Assembly: GCA_019096155.1 (NCBI GenBank)
Contig: JAHCVI010000001.1
Span: 12,549,243-12,613,242, forward strand
Source of the DNA: Staphylotrichum longicolle
Taxonomy: Eukaryota > Ascomycota > Sordariomycetes > Sordariales > Chaetomiaceae
Direction of reading: 5' to 3'
Length of the DNA stretch: 64,000 nt
The notes under the pieces are model-generated. The model made no database searches, was not told the DNA's origin, and worked only from the letters and a program-made list of their open reading frames with translations. Shown here piece after piece: positions 29,364-39,626 of this stretch. A program made the translations under genes and the position numbers. Position 1 is the first letter of the stretch. Each line of letters begins with the position of its first letter.

Positions 29364-30296
29364 CTAAGCACCCACCAGAGTCTGTTCACGATTTGGTGGC
29401 GGCCTCCACAGCTCATCCTCCTCGCACGGTTGCTCATGCTCGTTTGGCGGACAAACATATACGTCGGGGTTTTGGCCATGCACAACAGCCGCCCGTATGG
29501 CCTCGAGGTCGGCCACGACCTGGTCTGCGGTCTTGTACAGTTGACGCCACAAGCGCGCGGTAACAGCACCGCAAACGTGCTCGTCGGCGGGGGGGAACTC
29601 GCCAGCGCGGAAACGGCGATGGATCTCTGGCTCGGTTTCGTCGTACCACCTCATCACATCCTCATAGGTCTCGCAGGAGCGGACGAGGTCCGGAAAGACC
29701 TCGGCGCCGGTCATGAGAAAGTGCAGCGCGCTGCCGAGGGCAAAGAGATCGGTCCGCACACTGCAGCGGCCGGGCGGGTCTCGCGGCAGCCAGGCCCTGG
29801 CAGACTCGAGCGAGCCGCCATCGAGAACAACGGCACCGGTAGGAGAGAAGTGCTCGCCCTGAAAGTCGGCCAGCTTGAGGTCGAGGTTGGCGTCAAGGAG
29901 GAAGTTGTCGTGGCGGATATCGCAGTGCAAGACGCGCCGGGAGTGGATATAGGCCACGGCTTCGGCGGCCTGCACACACCAGGCAAGTCGCCGGTCCAGG
30001 GAAACGTCGGGATGGGCAGAGAGGTAATCGTGCGCGTTCCCGTTCGGCATGAACTCGAGGAGCAAGCCGTGCTCGGTCAGGCCCTTCGACTGGATGATGT
30101 GGGGATGCGACCCCAGCAAATCCAGCATCTTGGCCTCGATCCGGATCTGTTCCATGTCCTCTTTTTCGCGGGGATATTTGAGCACGGTGGTGTCGTCGAT
30201 CTCGCCAATGTTGCAGGAGCCGCCGCGGGGGTCGACGAGCCGTTTGACTCCCGGAGGAGCGTATGGCTCCAGGTAGATGTGAGTGACATGGGCCAT
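29364..30296 (-). CDS. fungal protein kinase-like protein
   Basis: Single exon, 310 aa from the ATG at 30296; an in-frame upstream ATG 43 codons earlier gives an unlikely extension. Kinase motifs in order: GGSCNIGEI (glycine loop, degenerate), VLKYP with the ATP-binding Lys, LEFMPNGNAHDYL at the hinge, HCDIRHDNFLLD (His124, Asp126; HCD replaces HRD), ADFQG (Asp144; DFQ replaces DFG), and DLFALGSALHFLMTG in helix F. The key Lys, Asp, Asn and Asp are all kept, so it is probably active. It resembles the expanded set of small fungal Ser/Thr kinase-like proteins with HCDI in the catalytic loop. No regulatory domain is attached; the substrate is unknown. Confidence 0.85.
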   Translation of the reverse strand: MAHVTHIYLEPYAPPGVKRLVDPRGGSCNIGEIDDTTVLKYPREKEDMEQIRIEAKMLDLLGSHPHIIQSKGLTEHGLLLEFMPNGNAHDYLSAHPDVSLDRRLAWCVQAAEAVAYIHSRRVLHCDIRHDNFLLDANLDLKLADFQGEHFSPTGAVVLDGGSLESARAWLPRDPPGRCSVRTDLFALGSALHFLMTGAEVFPDLVRSCETYEDVMRWYDETEPEIHRRFRAGEFPPADEHVCGAVTARLWRQLYKTADQVVADLEAIRAAVVHGQNPDVYVCPPNEHEQPCEEDELWRPPPNREQTLVGA

Positions 30297-31599
30297 TGTT
30301 GATTGCAAGCAGCGCTGAAGAAAATGCCCAGGCCGGTTTTGCACCGAAGTAGGAGATTTCACAAAAGACCGTAGCAAACGGGTGTGCGTTATGCAGTCAG
30401 AGTTTCGGAGTTTCCTGCGAAACATCGACGGGCGTTGGGCGCACAGAAGGCGTCGCGAGGAAGAGGAAGTTCAAAATGTGCTTCAGGCTTTGGTTGCGCA
30501 GGCAGCAGGGGGTGGCTGGGACTGGGAGAATCCGATGACCGGATTTGACGTTCCATGATTTGGCTGGCTGGCTGGTTGGTTGGTTGGATGTTTGATTTGG
30601 TTGGTTTGGTTGGTTTGGTTTGGGTCCATGCTCTCAAGTGTCCCTCAGACCTACGGCGTTTGCGCCCGTCGTTGGCGACTTTGGCGCAGATGCGTTGGGA
30701 TGCTCGGGACAAGTTCGCCCCCAGGGCAAATAGCTGGCATATCCGTGTTCAACGGGTAAAACCTCACGATATTCGTCAATCATGTGGGCATGAGATCCAT
30801 TCACAAACAAAACCGTGGACGAAAGTCGAGACAGGCTGGTGATGACACGGGGCCGAAGTGGGGCCTGTATCGGTGCTTGGCCCGGCCCAGGCTACCCCAC
30901 ACGGGCCGCCGCAGAAAGATGACCGGGGAGCCAATCGAGGAGATTCCTCAAGGCTGCCCCTCTGGTCGCTGGCCACAAAGAACTCTTTGTCCAGTGTCGC
31001 AGACCACCACGGCCGCTGCAGGGGACCCTCACACGGCGTCACAGAACGGGACGCCGCCCGGCAATAAGTGCCAATCAGTGCCAATCAGCGCAATCACTCC
31101 CGATGACCCCGCCATTTCGCCCTCCGGCCCTCACACTTGACACTTGCGGCGGCTAAAATGCAGCCATCCACACAACCCTGAAACGGTGCCTAAGTCGATA
31201 ACCATCCACTCGGAGCCATGGCCACGAGGTCAGAACTCAGCGTCAGGGGTCAGTCAGTGTTTGATGTTTCGTTTCTCGGCAGGTGCATCATCCACCTCTG
31301 TAACTGTCGCCTTTGTGACCGTTGACCTGTCATCTCATCTCATTTCAGTGAAGGCCCAAACCTTATTTCCCATGTGTCAGACACACGCACCTAGAAGTAT
31401 TAAAGTCGGTGGAGGACGTTGTCCTGAATGTCTCTTCTCCTCTCCACCCAACACTCGCTCTCCTTCAGGTCATCCAACCCTCGGCTCTCTGTCCTTCCTT
31501 CGAATTCGTGATCCTGGGCTGGGCCCACTGTACATATCTATTCGCCTTGCATATATCTTCTCCTCTTCTTTTTCACGATAATTACAGCCGCTCGTTATA
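30297..31599. other. intergenic
   Basis: Upstream regions of the kinase gene (minus) and the secreted-protein gene (plus). It contains the TGGC/TGGT microsatellite listed separately and a TATA-like CATATATC near 31550. No gene seen. Confidence 0.5.
30561..30625. repeat. TGGC/TGGTT microsatellite
   Basis: Tandem TGGC, then TGGT, then GGTTT units, imperfect. Confidence 0.85.
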
Positions 31600-32088
31600 A
31601 TGCACCCCATCTCCCTCTCTCGCCTCCTGGCCGCCAGCGCCAGTGCAACCTCGTCACCCCGTCAAGGCGGTGTCAACCCAAGCGTCATCCCCAAGTCCTT
31701 CGGCATCACAGCTGGCGAGGGTCGGGATAAGATCCAAGTCGGCAGCTGCACCGGCGCCAACAACAAGCCCATCCCCTGCTTCTGCCCACCCGCGCCCGAC
31801 AGCCCCGAGTTCCTCAGGAAGCTCACCAAGGCCCTGACCGACGGCTTCATCTTCAGCAGGGAGCAAGTCGCACTCCCCATCACGCTGGCCAAGTTCAACG
31901 ACGCCTCCGACACCTCGCCTGAGACCAACAAGCTCCGCGCCACCGCCATGATCCAGGTCATGCAGAACTTCAACCTCACCACCCAGGGCGTCGGCTGCCC
32001 AGGTGTGTCGGCACCGGTCCTGGGAGTCATGCAGCAGACTGGCCGGATCGGAGGGGATGCCAGCAACCTGGGAAACTCGGGCAAATAA
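31600..32088 (+). CDS. small secreted-type protein with CFCPP motif
   Basis: Single exon, 162 aa. The N-terminus MHPISLSRLLAASASATS is a weak signal peptide, followed by SPRQGGVNPSVIPKSFGITAGEG. The body has CTGANNKPIPCFCPPAPDS, then a helical region (EFLRKLTKALTDGF), KLRATAMIQVMQNFNL and QGVGCPGVS. The pairing of an N-terminal CFCPP block with a GVGCP block near the end is a recurrent pattern I recognise from a family of abundant fungal secreted proteins without known function. Four Cys could form two disulfides. The gene stands alone, with a short TATA-like sequence about 50 bases upstream. Confidence 0.8.
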   Translation: MHPISLSRLLAASASATSSPRQGGVNPSVIPKSFGITAGEGRDKIQVGSCTGANNKPIPCFCPPAPDSPEFLRKLTKALTDGFIFSREQVALPITLAKFNDASDTSPETNKLRATAMIQVMQNFNLTTQGVGCPGVSAPVLGVMQQTGRIGGDASNLGNSGK

Positions 32089-33561
32089 GCGGAGCGCGCC
32101 GGCTTCATGTCCCGTTTCTGCTCCCATTCTTCATCGGTCTGCTTCTGCTTTTCAGTCCTGGTGTGTCAGAGGGCTCGGCTTGAGTTGTTGAAGTTCAGTC
32201 CATCACGCTCGCTACCAGACGCTCTTTTCTATCACGCATTCATTACACGACAATTTGCATCCACTCGGCGTTGACAAAGGCCATACCACTCTTTTTTTTT
32301 TTCATCGGGAAACGAGGATCGCATCATTCCATGGCCCATTTTTCTCTCAGCACACTCATTCACCCTCCCAGCACACTCATTTGCTCTCTCACCACGCTCG
32401 TTCGCTCTTGTCACTCATTTGACACCATTCGTTTCTATCATCGCTCATTTAGACCCATTGTTTCTTCACAAATCGCTCTTTTATTTTCCTCTTTGCTCTT
32501 CTTTCATTCATCTTCTCTCACTCTTTTAATAGTTCTACATTGTCTGGGTACCCCTTCATTCCCAAAACCCTTCCAGTGTTCTTTACATTTTTGCATGTTT
32601 CCTTTTCAGTCGCTCTCTCTCTCCATCTCATCCTGTTCCACCACTCTTTCGCAGGACCTGACTTTTGTCTCTCTTTTCGTCGGCACCAAGTCACTCGTTC
32701 AACCACAACTGGCATCCCGGCTGCCAGTTCCCTCATTTGGATTGGAGTTTTGCTACTACACCTTGAACTTGCAGTTGGGTTGTCTTTGCGTTGGGATTTC
32801 TATTTTGGATTTTTCATTCTTTACCGTCATTCTTTCTATTGTATGCGCTATTGGGGATCAGGACAACATCATCATGGGAGTTCGGGCAGATATGGAATTG
32901 GCTGGGAATATGGACGTAGCGGGTGTTACGGAGTTTGAGACATCGGTTATTTGCAGTCATATATTTCTTCTACCTAAGGTACCTACTTGCGTGTTGGATG
33001 TTCAACTGTCCAGTAACTGTGATGCCTACGCTGCAAGCGACTGACCGCGGTCCAACGAACGAGCGCGGCTGACAACGGGCCTGATGCCTTCTGATGCCTT
33101 CGCAACGCAATCCATGAAACTTGATTGGAAAGAGGGATTCGGAAATACCAACCTAAGGCCGAGTCTAAGCCGGCTGCTGTACCAAACTCTGCAAGGTTGG
33201 CAAGGCTCCAGCTAACGTAGAACAAACTGCGTCACAGAATCACCGAGGAGGAGAGCCTTGTCGGGTCGCCTTGGGCCTGCAATATGCAAGGCCCCAACCA
33301 ACAAAGTCGTTTCTGGTCATTCTGCCACAGCATCGCCACACACCCGCACACCCACTACCAAAACGACCCAGCCAGAGGAGGGAGGCATCCCATCCGCTCC
33401 ACGTGTAAATGACCGTTCATTCCCCGCGCGTTTATGTTTTTCACCGAATCTCCGCAATCACCCCGTCTCCAACTTCGTTTTTCAAAGACCAACAGAGAGA
33501 CAGAACGAAACATAATAGAAAGAAAACAGAGAAAACAAAGACAGACAAGACTGAAAAGACC
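32089..33561. other. intergenic, T-rich
   Basis: From 32270 to 32990 the + strand is T/C-rich and leaves a long open frame whose translation (Phe, Ser, Leu, His) is low-complexity. I do not support it as a gene. The rest is the leader of the cyclotransferase-like gene. Confidence 0.5.
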
Positions 33562-34434
33562 ATGCCGGGTCCCTCTCGCCGCCTCTACTTCGCCTACGGC
33601 AGCAACCTCTCCCTCGCGCAAATGGCCAAGCGCTGCCCGGCATCCTACTACATCGGCCGCGCCGTCCTGCCCGACTACCGGTGGCAGATCAACCAGCGGG
33701 GCTACGCCAACGTGGTCGCCGCGCCGGGGTCCTCGGTGCACGGCCTCGTCTTCGAGCTCCTCGACGACGACGAGGCCCGCCTCGACCGCAACGAGGGCGT
33801 CCACGCGGGCGCCTACGCCAAGGCCCTGCTCGGCGTCGTCCTGCACCCGGCCCCGCTGGACTTGCAGCTCAAGACCAGGCGCGTCGTGCAGGAGGGCCTG
33901 CTGCGCGCGCCACCGTTCGCATCGTCGTCGAGCCGCGAGGGCGGGTGGCCGCCGCGCTTCGAGGAGGGCGTGCTGGTCTACCTGAGCGAGCGCTTCGTTC
34001 GGCAGGGGAGTCCGCGGGACGAGTATGTCGATCGGATCAACACCGGGGTGCGGGACGCCGTCGCGCTCGGGGTGCCCGAGGCCTACTTTGACAATGCGGT
34101 TCGGGCGTCGGTCCCGCGTCGGACGCTGAGTGTCGTGAGGCGGGCTCCGAGGACGCCGCCGCCGAGGGGGAGGCCGACGGTGGTGAGAAGGCCGACGACA
34201 ACGCGGGCGCAGAGTGTGGGCGTAAGGGGCATGGCAAGGTCGAGTGGGGCTGAGGAGAGAGGCGACTCGGAGTTCTGGGAGAGAGGCGGCACGAGGAGAC
34301 AGTCGTGGACGCCGAATCCCACGGGATACCTGCACTCGGGCTATGTTAGACAGGGGCCGCTGGAGGACAGGGGGTCGTACTTGTTGTATCATGCAGACAG
34401 GCCGTCTCCAGGGTTGGTTCAATGCTATAGATGA
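33562..34434 (+). CDS. gamma-glutamylcyclotransferase-like protein
   Basis: Single exon, 290 aa, starting at the ATG in ACCATGCCG. The N-terminal half is a GGCT-fold (AIG2-like) domain. LYFAYGSNLS (residues 8-17) is the substrate-binding loop, HGLVFELL follows, and DRNEGV places Glu78 as the predicted catalytic acid. Enzymes of this fold cyclise gamma-glutamyl amines to 5-oxoproline in glutathione turnover or act on gamma-glutamyl adducts. The C-terminal third (about residue 190 on) is Arg/Pro/Ser-rich and probably disordered, so the protein is longer than the usual single-domain enzyme (about 180-200 aa). Cytosolic location inferred. Confidence 0.85.
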   Translation: MPGPSRRLYFAYGSNLSLAQMAKRCPASYYIGRAVLPDYRWQINQRGYANVVAAPGSSVHGLVFELLDDDEARLDRNEGVHAGAYAKALLGVVLHPAPLDLQLKTRRVVQEGLLRAPPFASSSSREGGWPPRFEEGVLVYLSERFVRQGSPRDEYVDRINTGVRDAVALGVPEAYFDNAVRASVPRRTLSVVRRAPRTPPPRGRPTVVRRPTTTRAQSVGVRGMARSSGAEERGDSEFWERGGTRRQSWTPNPTGYLHSGYVRQGPLEDRGSYLLYHADRPSPGLVQCYR

Positions 34435-34705
34435 GAGCGGCTTTCATGCTGGCCTTGCTGAGTGCAGGGTCAAGGCGATGAGATCAGACTAAGCCGACGA
34501 CCAGAATAGGTAGACATGTCATTACAAAGGTACACTAATCATCCGGACTACCTTGACCTCATTGCAATTGAAGTGATCACCATCCTAAAATACTACCCAC
34601 GTATTAAACACCCTGACTAATTATCGCATGTATGTACTTGATTCAAACAAAAACCACATCTCGTACAGTCAAACCGACACCCCTGTACACAGCACCAAAG
34701 ATGTC

Positions 34706-35291
34706 TCACATATGCGCCTTCAGGTTCGCCGTCCCAGCCCCGGCCCTCCGTCTCTTCAACGCGCCCACAACCGACGAGTTCGTGCTGTTCCCACTGTCCA
34801 AGACAGTCCCATTGAGCGCCAAAGCCGTGCTGTTTCCACCCGCCATGTTCTCGGCACCGCCGTTCTCGCCGTTTCCAGCACCACCCCCATTCTCCTCGTT
34901 TCCGGCACCGCCCCCATTCTCGCCATCCCCGCGGCCACCGCCCGCAACAATGAAGATGATGTTGGCCTTGTTGGCGCCGCCGCCCTTGCCCTTCCCCCTG
35001 CCCTTGCCCTTTCCTCGGCCCTCGCCATCTCCGTCGCTGCCGTTGTTGTCGTCTCGCCCATCGGGAGCAGGGACGGCGAGGGCCGGCGCGGCGGCTGCGG
35101 CAATGAGAGCGCCCTAAAGAAGTTTGTGAGTCGGTCATTGGCTCGCATGAGAGTTGGGACTGGAAGGGGTTCGCGGTTCATACGGCATAGCGCAGGCTCA
35201 CGGCATGGGTGTTTGCAGTGCTGAAGCCGGCGGCGGTGGTGGCGGCTGCGAGAGCCGCGGTGAGTGCGGCGAGGAGAGACGGGGCGTGCAT
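34706..35291 (-). CDS. small secreted Gly/Asn-rich protein
   Basis: Two exons, 35202-35291 and 34706-35113, phase 0 across an 88-nt intron (GTGAGC...TTCTTTAG), giving 165 aa. The signal peptide is MHAPSLLAALTAALAAATTA. After the intron come ALIAAAAAPALAVPAPDG, an Asp/Asn/Gly stretch, a Gly-Lys/Arg repeat (GKGKGRGKGKGGG), a hydrophobic patch (KANIIFIVAGGG), imperfect repeats of GGGAGNEEN and an NST/NGT/NSS-rich part. It ends RRRAGAGTANLKAHM. No cysteines. The composition suggests a disordered wall-associated or matrix protein; no family recognised. A TATAAA at 35494-35489 on the minus strand lies about 200 bases upstream. Confidence 0.65.
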
Positions 35292-36438
35292 GGTGAAGAC
35301 TTTATGTACAGTCGGTGCTATGAGGGTCAGAGGAAAAGAATGTACAAGAACTGAAGAAAGGAGACGGCTCAGCCGTTAACGAGTGACAAGTGTAATAGTG
35401 AAAGGGAAAGGAGTGTAGTGAGGAGGCTGCCTGAGTACCCTGGGGAAGAAAGAGAAGAAACAACCTTAGTGCAGGGAAACGAGACAAGTTTATAGGAGCC
35501 GCGTTGCGTCAAATGTGAAACCCCATCATGACCTTTCGCCACAACGGCCAAGTGTATAAATCCGTAGGTTTCTTGGAGTTGAAAATCAATCGTGTCAAAC
35601 TTCGAGATCACCAGCTCTGCGTCAGCCACAGAATGCAGCGTCAAACACTCTTGTACCCCAACAATCCACTGACACACTGCATCGTGTAGCCACAAAAGAT
35701 AAGATGACGTCTCAATCAGCGTGTCGCACCGCGCCCCTGGCCCGTCTTGCAGCCACAGAGTTGCCGAGTGGCACAGTTACAAGATCCGACTTATGCGATT
35801 GCCTATGGAACGGTCCAGGCTCTGGAATCATGGCCGCCGCAAATGGCCACTGCTGTGCCATGAGATGCCGGTGGCTGACGCCGAGGTGTCGGATCCACGC
35901 TCGGAGAAAAGGTTGGCTGCAGGGTCTCGGCCAGGTCCGCCCATTGTTAACGCAGAATTTGTGTGGCATTTTGTATACCTTGGGTATGTTGCTTGTTTGG
36001 GCTGTTTTGACAAAAGAACTCAGTTTCGCCCTCCTTCTCAGGGGCAAACCCTGGGCATCGCTTGTGACAATGACCAGGATACTCCTAGGGAACAGTAAGG
36101 CTGGGACGGCCAGGCACCGCTTTACAGCAGTCAACATGGCACAAGGCACTAATCAATTCTTGCACAGCTACGAAAGAGAGAACGAGGTGTATTGCTCCGG
36201 CTTGCCATGCTGTGGGGAACAATCGACTGATTTTACAACATAGGTGAGAAGACATAACTCAGTATCCAAAGACATAACTCAGGTATCCAAAGTACAAAAG
36301 AAAACAGAAAGGAGTGAAAAGGGGGTTGAATGTAAGGGCAAAGAAAGAAGGTGAAGAGAAAAGTTGCATCAGATCCAGCCGACGCAAAACTCATGATATT
36401 GCCCGCCCCCTTGGGCGGCCACCTGTCAGCCTGTCCCT
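35292..36438. other. intergenic
   Basis: Promoter of the gene to the left, and 3' flank of the Egh16-like gene. An open + strand frame at 35704-36243 has no recognisable content and I do not support it. Confidence 0.5.
35489..35494 (-). promoter_or_regulatory. TATA box upstream of Gly/Asn-rich secreted gene
   Basis: TATAAA on the minus strand, about 198 bases before the ATG at 35291. Confidence 0.4.
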
Positions 36439-37731
36439 TTAGTTGGCCCCCCCTCGTCCATTGCCGGAACCACTCCCGCCGCCAACAGTCGCACCATTCG
36501 CGTTGCCACCCGCGTTGCCGGCAACGTTGCCATTGGCGTTGCCAGCCACCGCACCTGCCGCGTCGCTGTTCGTGTTGCTGGCACCGTTGCCTGCTGCTGT
36601 GTTGGAACTCGCGCCAGTGCCTGCCGCGTTGTTGTTGGCATTGCTGTTGGCATTGTTGTTGGCGTTGCCCGCTCCAGTGTTGATGTTGTTACCGGCGGCG
36701 TTTCCGGCGCGGTTTCTGCCACCCCTCTGGGTGCCGGTTTGTTGGTTGCCAGTGTTCTGGTTGCCAGTGTTCGCGTTCCCACCAACGGCGGCACCATTCC
36801 CACCAGTCCCGACAGCCGGAGTCGCAGTCGCCCCCAAGGCACCCTCGAGCTGTACAGTGGGTGTCTGCGTCGGGAAGTCGGCCAGGGTGGTCGTCAGCCC
36901 GAGAATGGCGTTGACGGCAGCAAGGTTCTGTTCCGCTTCAGTGCTCCCTGCGTTCTGATTTGCCTCGACTGCTGCGGGGAGCGCGGCTTGGTTGCTGGCC
37001 ACCTCCTTGTTGATGTCCTCAAGCTCTTCTTGCGTGTTGATGTTGGCCGGGGTGTTGACGTTGGGCTGTGTGTCGACCTGCTGGACAGCGAAGCAACCTA
37101 GAAGACTGTTAAAACCCGTGATCCATCTGAAGAGGCAAAGAAGGTGAAACATACCGCCAAACGGGCCAGCCTGGGCATTATTTCGGCAGCGAACGGTGCA
37201 GACATTTCCAGTCGAGCCTCCCACGCACTTGAAGTTGTCGGGCATGGTGACAGTGATGTTGAAGTCTTGAGCCTGCGCCTGTGATAGCCCATTGGCGCCG
37301 GGGATGTTGTTGGTGACGCTCAGATTCTGGCTGAAGATTCCAGTGTTGCTTCCCTCGTCAAGATCGCAGAAGTAGGGACCGGCGCCATCGGCATTGACCT
37401 GGTGGATGGTGACCTGCATTTGACTCCCCGACTGGACCTGGGTCACCTCGTTGGCGGCCAAAGCGTTTTCCGTTACTTCTCCAACGTCGATGTTGCCGGT
37501 GAGCTTAGTCCGCCCGCAGCTGTTGACGGTGCCGGCGGCAATCTCGGCGTCCCGGATGATAGTGCTGTCCATTTGGCAAGGGTTGATGGTTGTGCAGTTC
37601 CTCGCGATGGCGTCGTTGACTTGGAAGCCAACTGATGGCGGCGACCCGGCTTCTCCCTGTGCTGCCAGAATCACACCATGTGCGTCGACCAGGGCGAGAA
37701 GGGCCGCCAGCGGCAGGATCTGGGTAAACAT
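36439..37731 (-). CDS. Egh16/MAS-like secreted protein with Asn/Gly-rich tail
   Basis: Two exons, 37155-37731 and 36439-37097, phase 1 over a 57-nt intron (GTATGT...TTCTAG), giving 411 aa. The intron length is a multiple of three, but splicing restores the family's PFGGCFAVQQ. Signal peptide MFTQILPLAALLALVDA, cleavage before HGVI. The domain (about residues 18-200) has HGVILAAQGEAGSPPSVGF, ARNCTTINPCQ, RDAEIAAG, NADGAGPYFCDLD and NVCTVRCRNNAQAGPFGGC, the pattern of the Egh16-like family. Members include appressorium-expressed MAS proteins of Magnaporthe and GEgh16 of powdery mildew; the biochemical role is unknown. Then follow a coiled, Gln/Asn/Ala-rich section and a C-terminal tail of over 100 residues of Asn, Gly and Ala. 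Presumably secreted or wall-bound. Confidence 0.9.
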   Translation of the reverse strand: MFTQILPLAALLALVDAHGVILAAQGEAGSPPSVGFQVNDAIARNCTTINPCQMDSTIIRDAEIAAGTVNSCGRTKLTGNIDVGEVTENALAANEVTQVQSGSQMQVTIHQVNADGAGPYFCDLDEGSNTGIFSQNLSVTNNIPGANGLSQAQAQDFNITVTMPDNFKCVGGSTGNVCTVRCRNNAQAGPFGGMFHLLCLFRWITGFNSLLGCFAVQQVDTQPNVNTPANINTQEELEDINKEVASNQAALPAAVEANQNAGSTEAEQNLAAVNAILGLTTTLADFPTQTPTVQLEGALGATATPAVGTGGNGAAVGGNANTGNQNTGNQQTGTQRGGRNRAGNAAGNNINTGAGNANNNANSNANNNAAGTGASSNTAAGNGASNTNSDAAGAVAGNANGNVAGNAGGNANGATVGGGSGSGNGRGGAN

Positions 37732-39059
37732 TGTAAAAGGATTGTCGATGTCAAACCGAAAAGAAGGTGAAAAATAAAGAAGGGAGGCCCAGCCTGCCAA
37801 ACGAAAAGAAACAGAAAAGAGAGAGGTGCTAAAGGAATGCAGCAAAAGGGGTGATGTTGTTGAGACCAAGGTGTAGATGCCATGAGGCTTCGAACTGCAC
37901 ATATTTAACTTGTTTCCTTATCTTTCTCGAGATGCCTGAGCACCATCGAAGGGGCTGGCCAGACCTCCGGAACTGGCCACCTTGAGCACAAGTTTCAAAG
38001 TCGGAAGAAAGCTTCAAGGATGAGATGCGTGCTTCAACATGAGCTGAGGCGATGAGCTCAGTCGATTCTCGCTGCATCTTCCCGGAATCTCACGGCCAGA
38101 TGTATCGAAGCGGGCATCTCGGTCTCCGCCAGCGCAGGTTTGCTCAAGCTGAAAGTATCAGATGGATGATCCATGATCTGTGAAGCGTGCTGCTACCGCG
38201 GAAAGTGTACCAGGCCCACTTTGCTACGGGTGGAAGTGACATGTTCTAGGACGAGTCAGCCAGGAACGTTTCCAAGATTCTTGGTTGACTCCTGTGGTTC
38301 AGATCGGTGGAGAAGGAAACAGCGGGGAAGTATGTTTCAAGCACCTTCATCTGAACTACCTCAGACAAGCACCGAGTCACGAGCGGCGAGAGCCGCGACT
38401 CAGCAAGTACACCAGGACACGCAGTCCTTGTTTCTTGGACACGCCAGGGGAGTTCAAGATAAACACAATCGTATGCTGCTTGCCCCATTGGCTTGAGGAA
38501 GCCGTCAAATTCTTCTCGGAAAGCCCGAGCAGCAACGAAGACGAATGAATGGTTTTCGGGGAAGGTGGGGCGAGACAATCCAAGAAAGAATCAATCGAAG
38601 CTGCTTAACAAAGTTGGTCCTCCATGTCGTTTGTTTTGTATTCGGATCAAACTCGATGAAACCCGGTGCAGCTTTTGGTTCGCGTGTTTCAAACCATAGG
38701 CGGCGGACCGAGCGGGTGGTGTGTGTGTCGCCTCGGGTAAACATGTTTCGTGGCTTTAAACTTCCATCCATGGTTCCATCCAGGGAAGGTAGCTTACAAA
38801 CGAGAGTCGTCATATTTTGGGGAACTTAGTTAGGGGTCCTGTTCACCATGGTCTCCAAATGAGCTCCGATTCAAAGTTCGCTGTTTCTAGATTTTGTCTT
38901 GCTGCCATGTCAGCCTCTTTGAAAGTCTGCGTTACGCCTCAACCATCCCATCCCTCCAGCTCGTGGTCACCCCATGATGGATACCGAACTTTGGGTGTTC
39001 GTTTCGAGGTAGCACCACCGATCCAAAGAACCCAACTCCCTCGCCAGCCCCAAACCACG
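37732..39059. other. intergenic
   Basis: Promoter of the Egh16-like gene and 3' flank of the Pro-rich hypothetical. No gene seen. Confidence 0.5.
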
Positions 39060-39626
39060 TCAGTTATTCGGTGTCCCCATGACGAGATCGTCCCACAGCA
39101 TCCCGCTTCTCTTGATCCGTCTGAGAACGATGCTCGGTACCCGAGATCTTGGAGGGAGGGGCGGTGACTCGCGCCCCGACTCGAGACGGCGCAGTGTCGC
39201 CTCTCGGTGTCTCTCGATGTAATCACGCTGCAGTTCTTCTTCCAGTCTCGCCGAGGACGTGCGGACAGGCGGAGGCAGCGGAGGCAGCGGAGGCAGCGGT
39301 GGCAGCGGCTTGTTTTTGTCAAGTTGCTTGCCCGCTCTCTTGGGAACCCATGATCGGCGGTTGATTCTTGTGTGGACTCTGGGACCTGTCTGCCCAAGTT
39401 GCCGTCCTCCGAGCGTTGTTGATGGTGGCTGTCGGGAAGAGCGTTGTCTCGGTCGCAGCGACAGCCACGGCTGCCCTGGGACAGGGTATCCCATTTGCTT
39501 TAGGGTTTTGTTGAGCGTTGCCCTGTTGAGGGATATCCGTTGCCGCAAAGCAACCGAGTTGCGCTGTTTTGCTAGCAGGAGGGCCCGGGCATTGGTCTTC
39601 CCAGGCCTGGATAAAGAGATGCCCAT
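39060..39626 (-). CDS. hypothetical basic, Pro-rich protein
   Basis: Open frame of 188 aa. The N-terminus MGISLSRPGKT fits the N-myristoylation consensus (Gly2, Ser6). It is followed by a basic helical stretch (RALLLAKQRNSVALRQRISLNRATLNKTLKQMG) with regular Arg/Lys spacing, then YPVPGQPWLSL. The middle holds a PLPPLPPLPPLPPP run from a GGAGGCAGC repeat on the other strand, and the C-terminal part has EEELQRDYIERHREATLRRLESG, a probable helix. No family recognised. The coding bias and defined start are suggestive, but the repeat inflates the frame, so confidence is moderate. If real, a membrane-tethered adaptor with an SH3-type ligand run is conceivable. Confidence 0.5.
   Translation of the reverse strand: MGISLSRPGKTNARALLLAKQRNSVALRQRISLNRATLNKTLKQMGYPVPGQPWLSLRPRQRSSRQPPSTTLGGRQLGQTGPRVHTRINRRSWVPKRAGKQLDKNKPLPPLPPLPPLPPPVRTSSARLEEELQRDYIERHREATLRRLESGRESPPLPPRSRVPSIVLRRIKRSGMLWDDLVMGTPNN

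Noticed and set aside
30561..30625. TGGT/GGTTT repeats considered as telomere-like
   Set aside because: The fungal telomere repeat is TTAGGG; these are interior, imperfect TGGC/TGGT microsatellite units.
32271..33044. 257-codon + strand frame rich in Phe, Ser, Leu and His
   Set aside because: Comes from T/C-rich DNA with few stops; no domain, signal logic or conserved motif.
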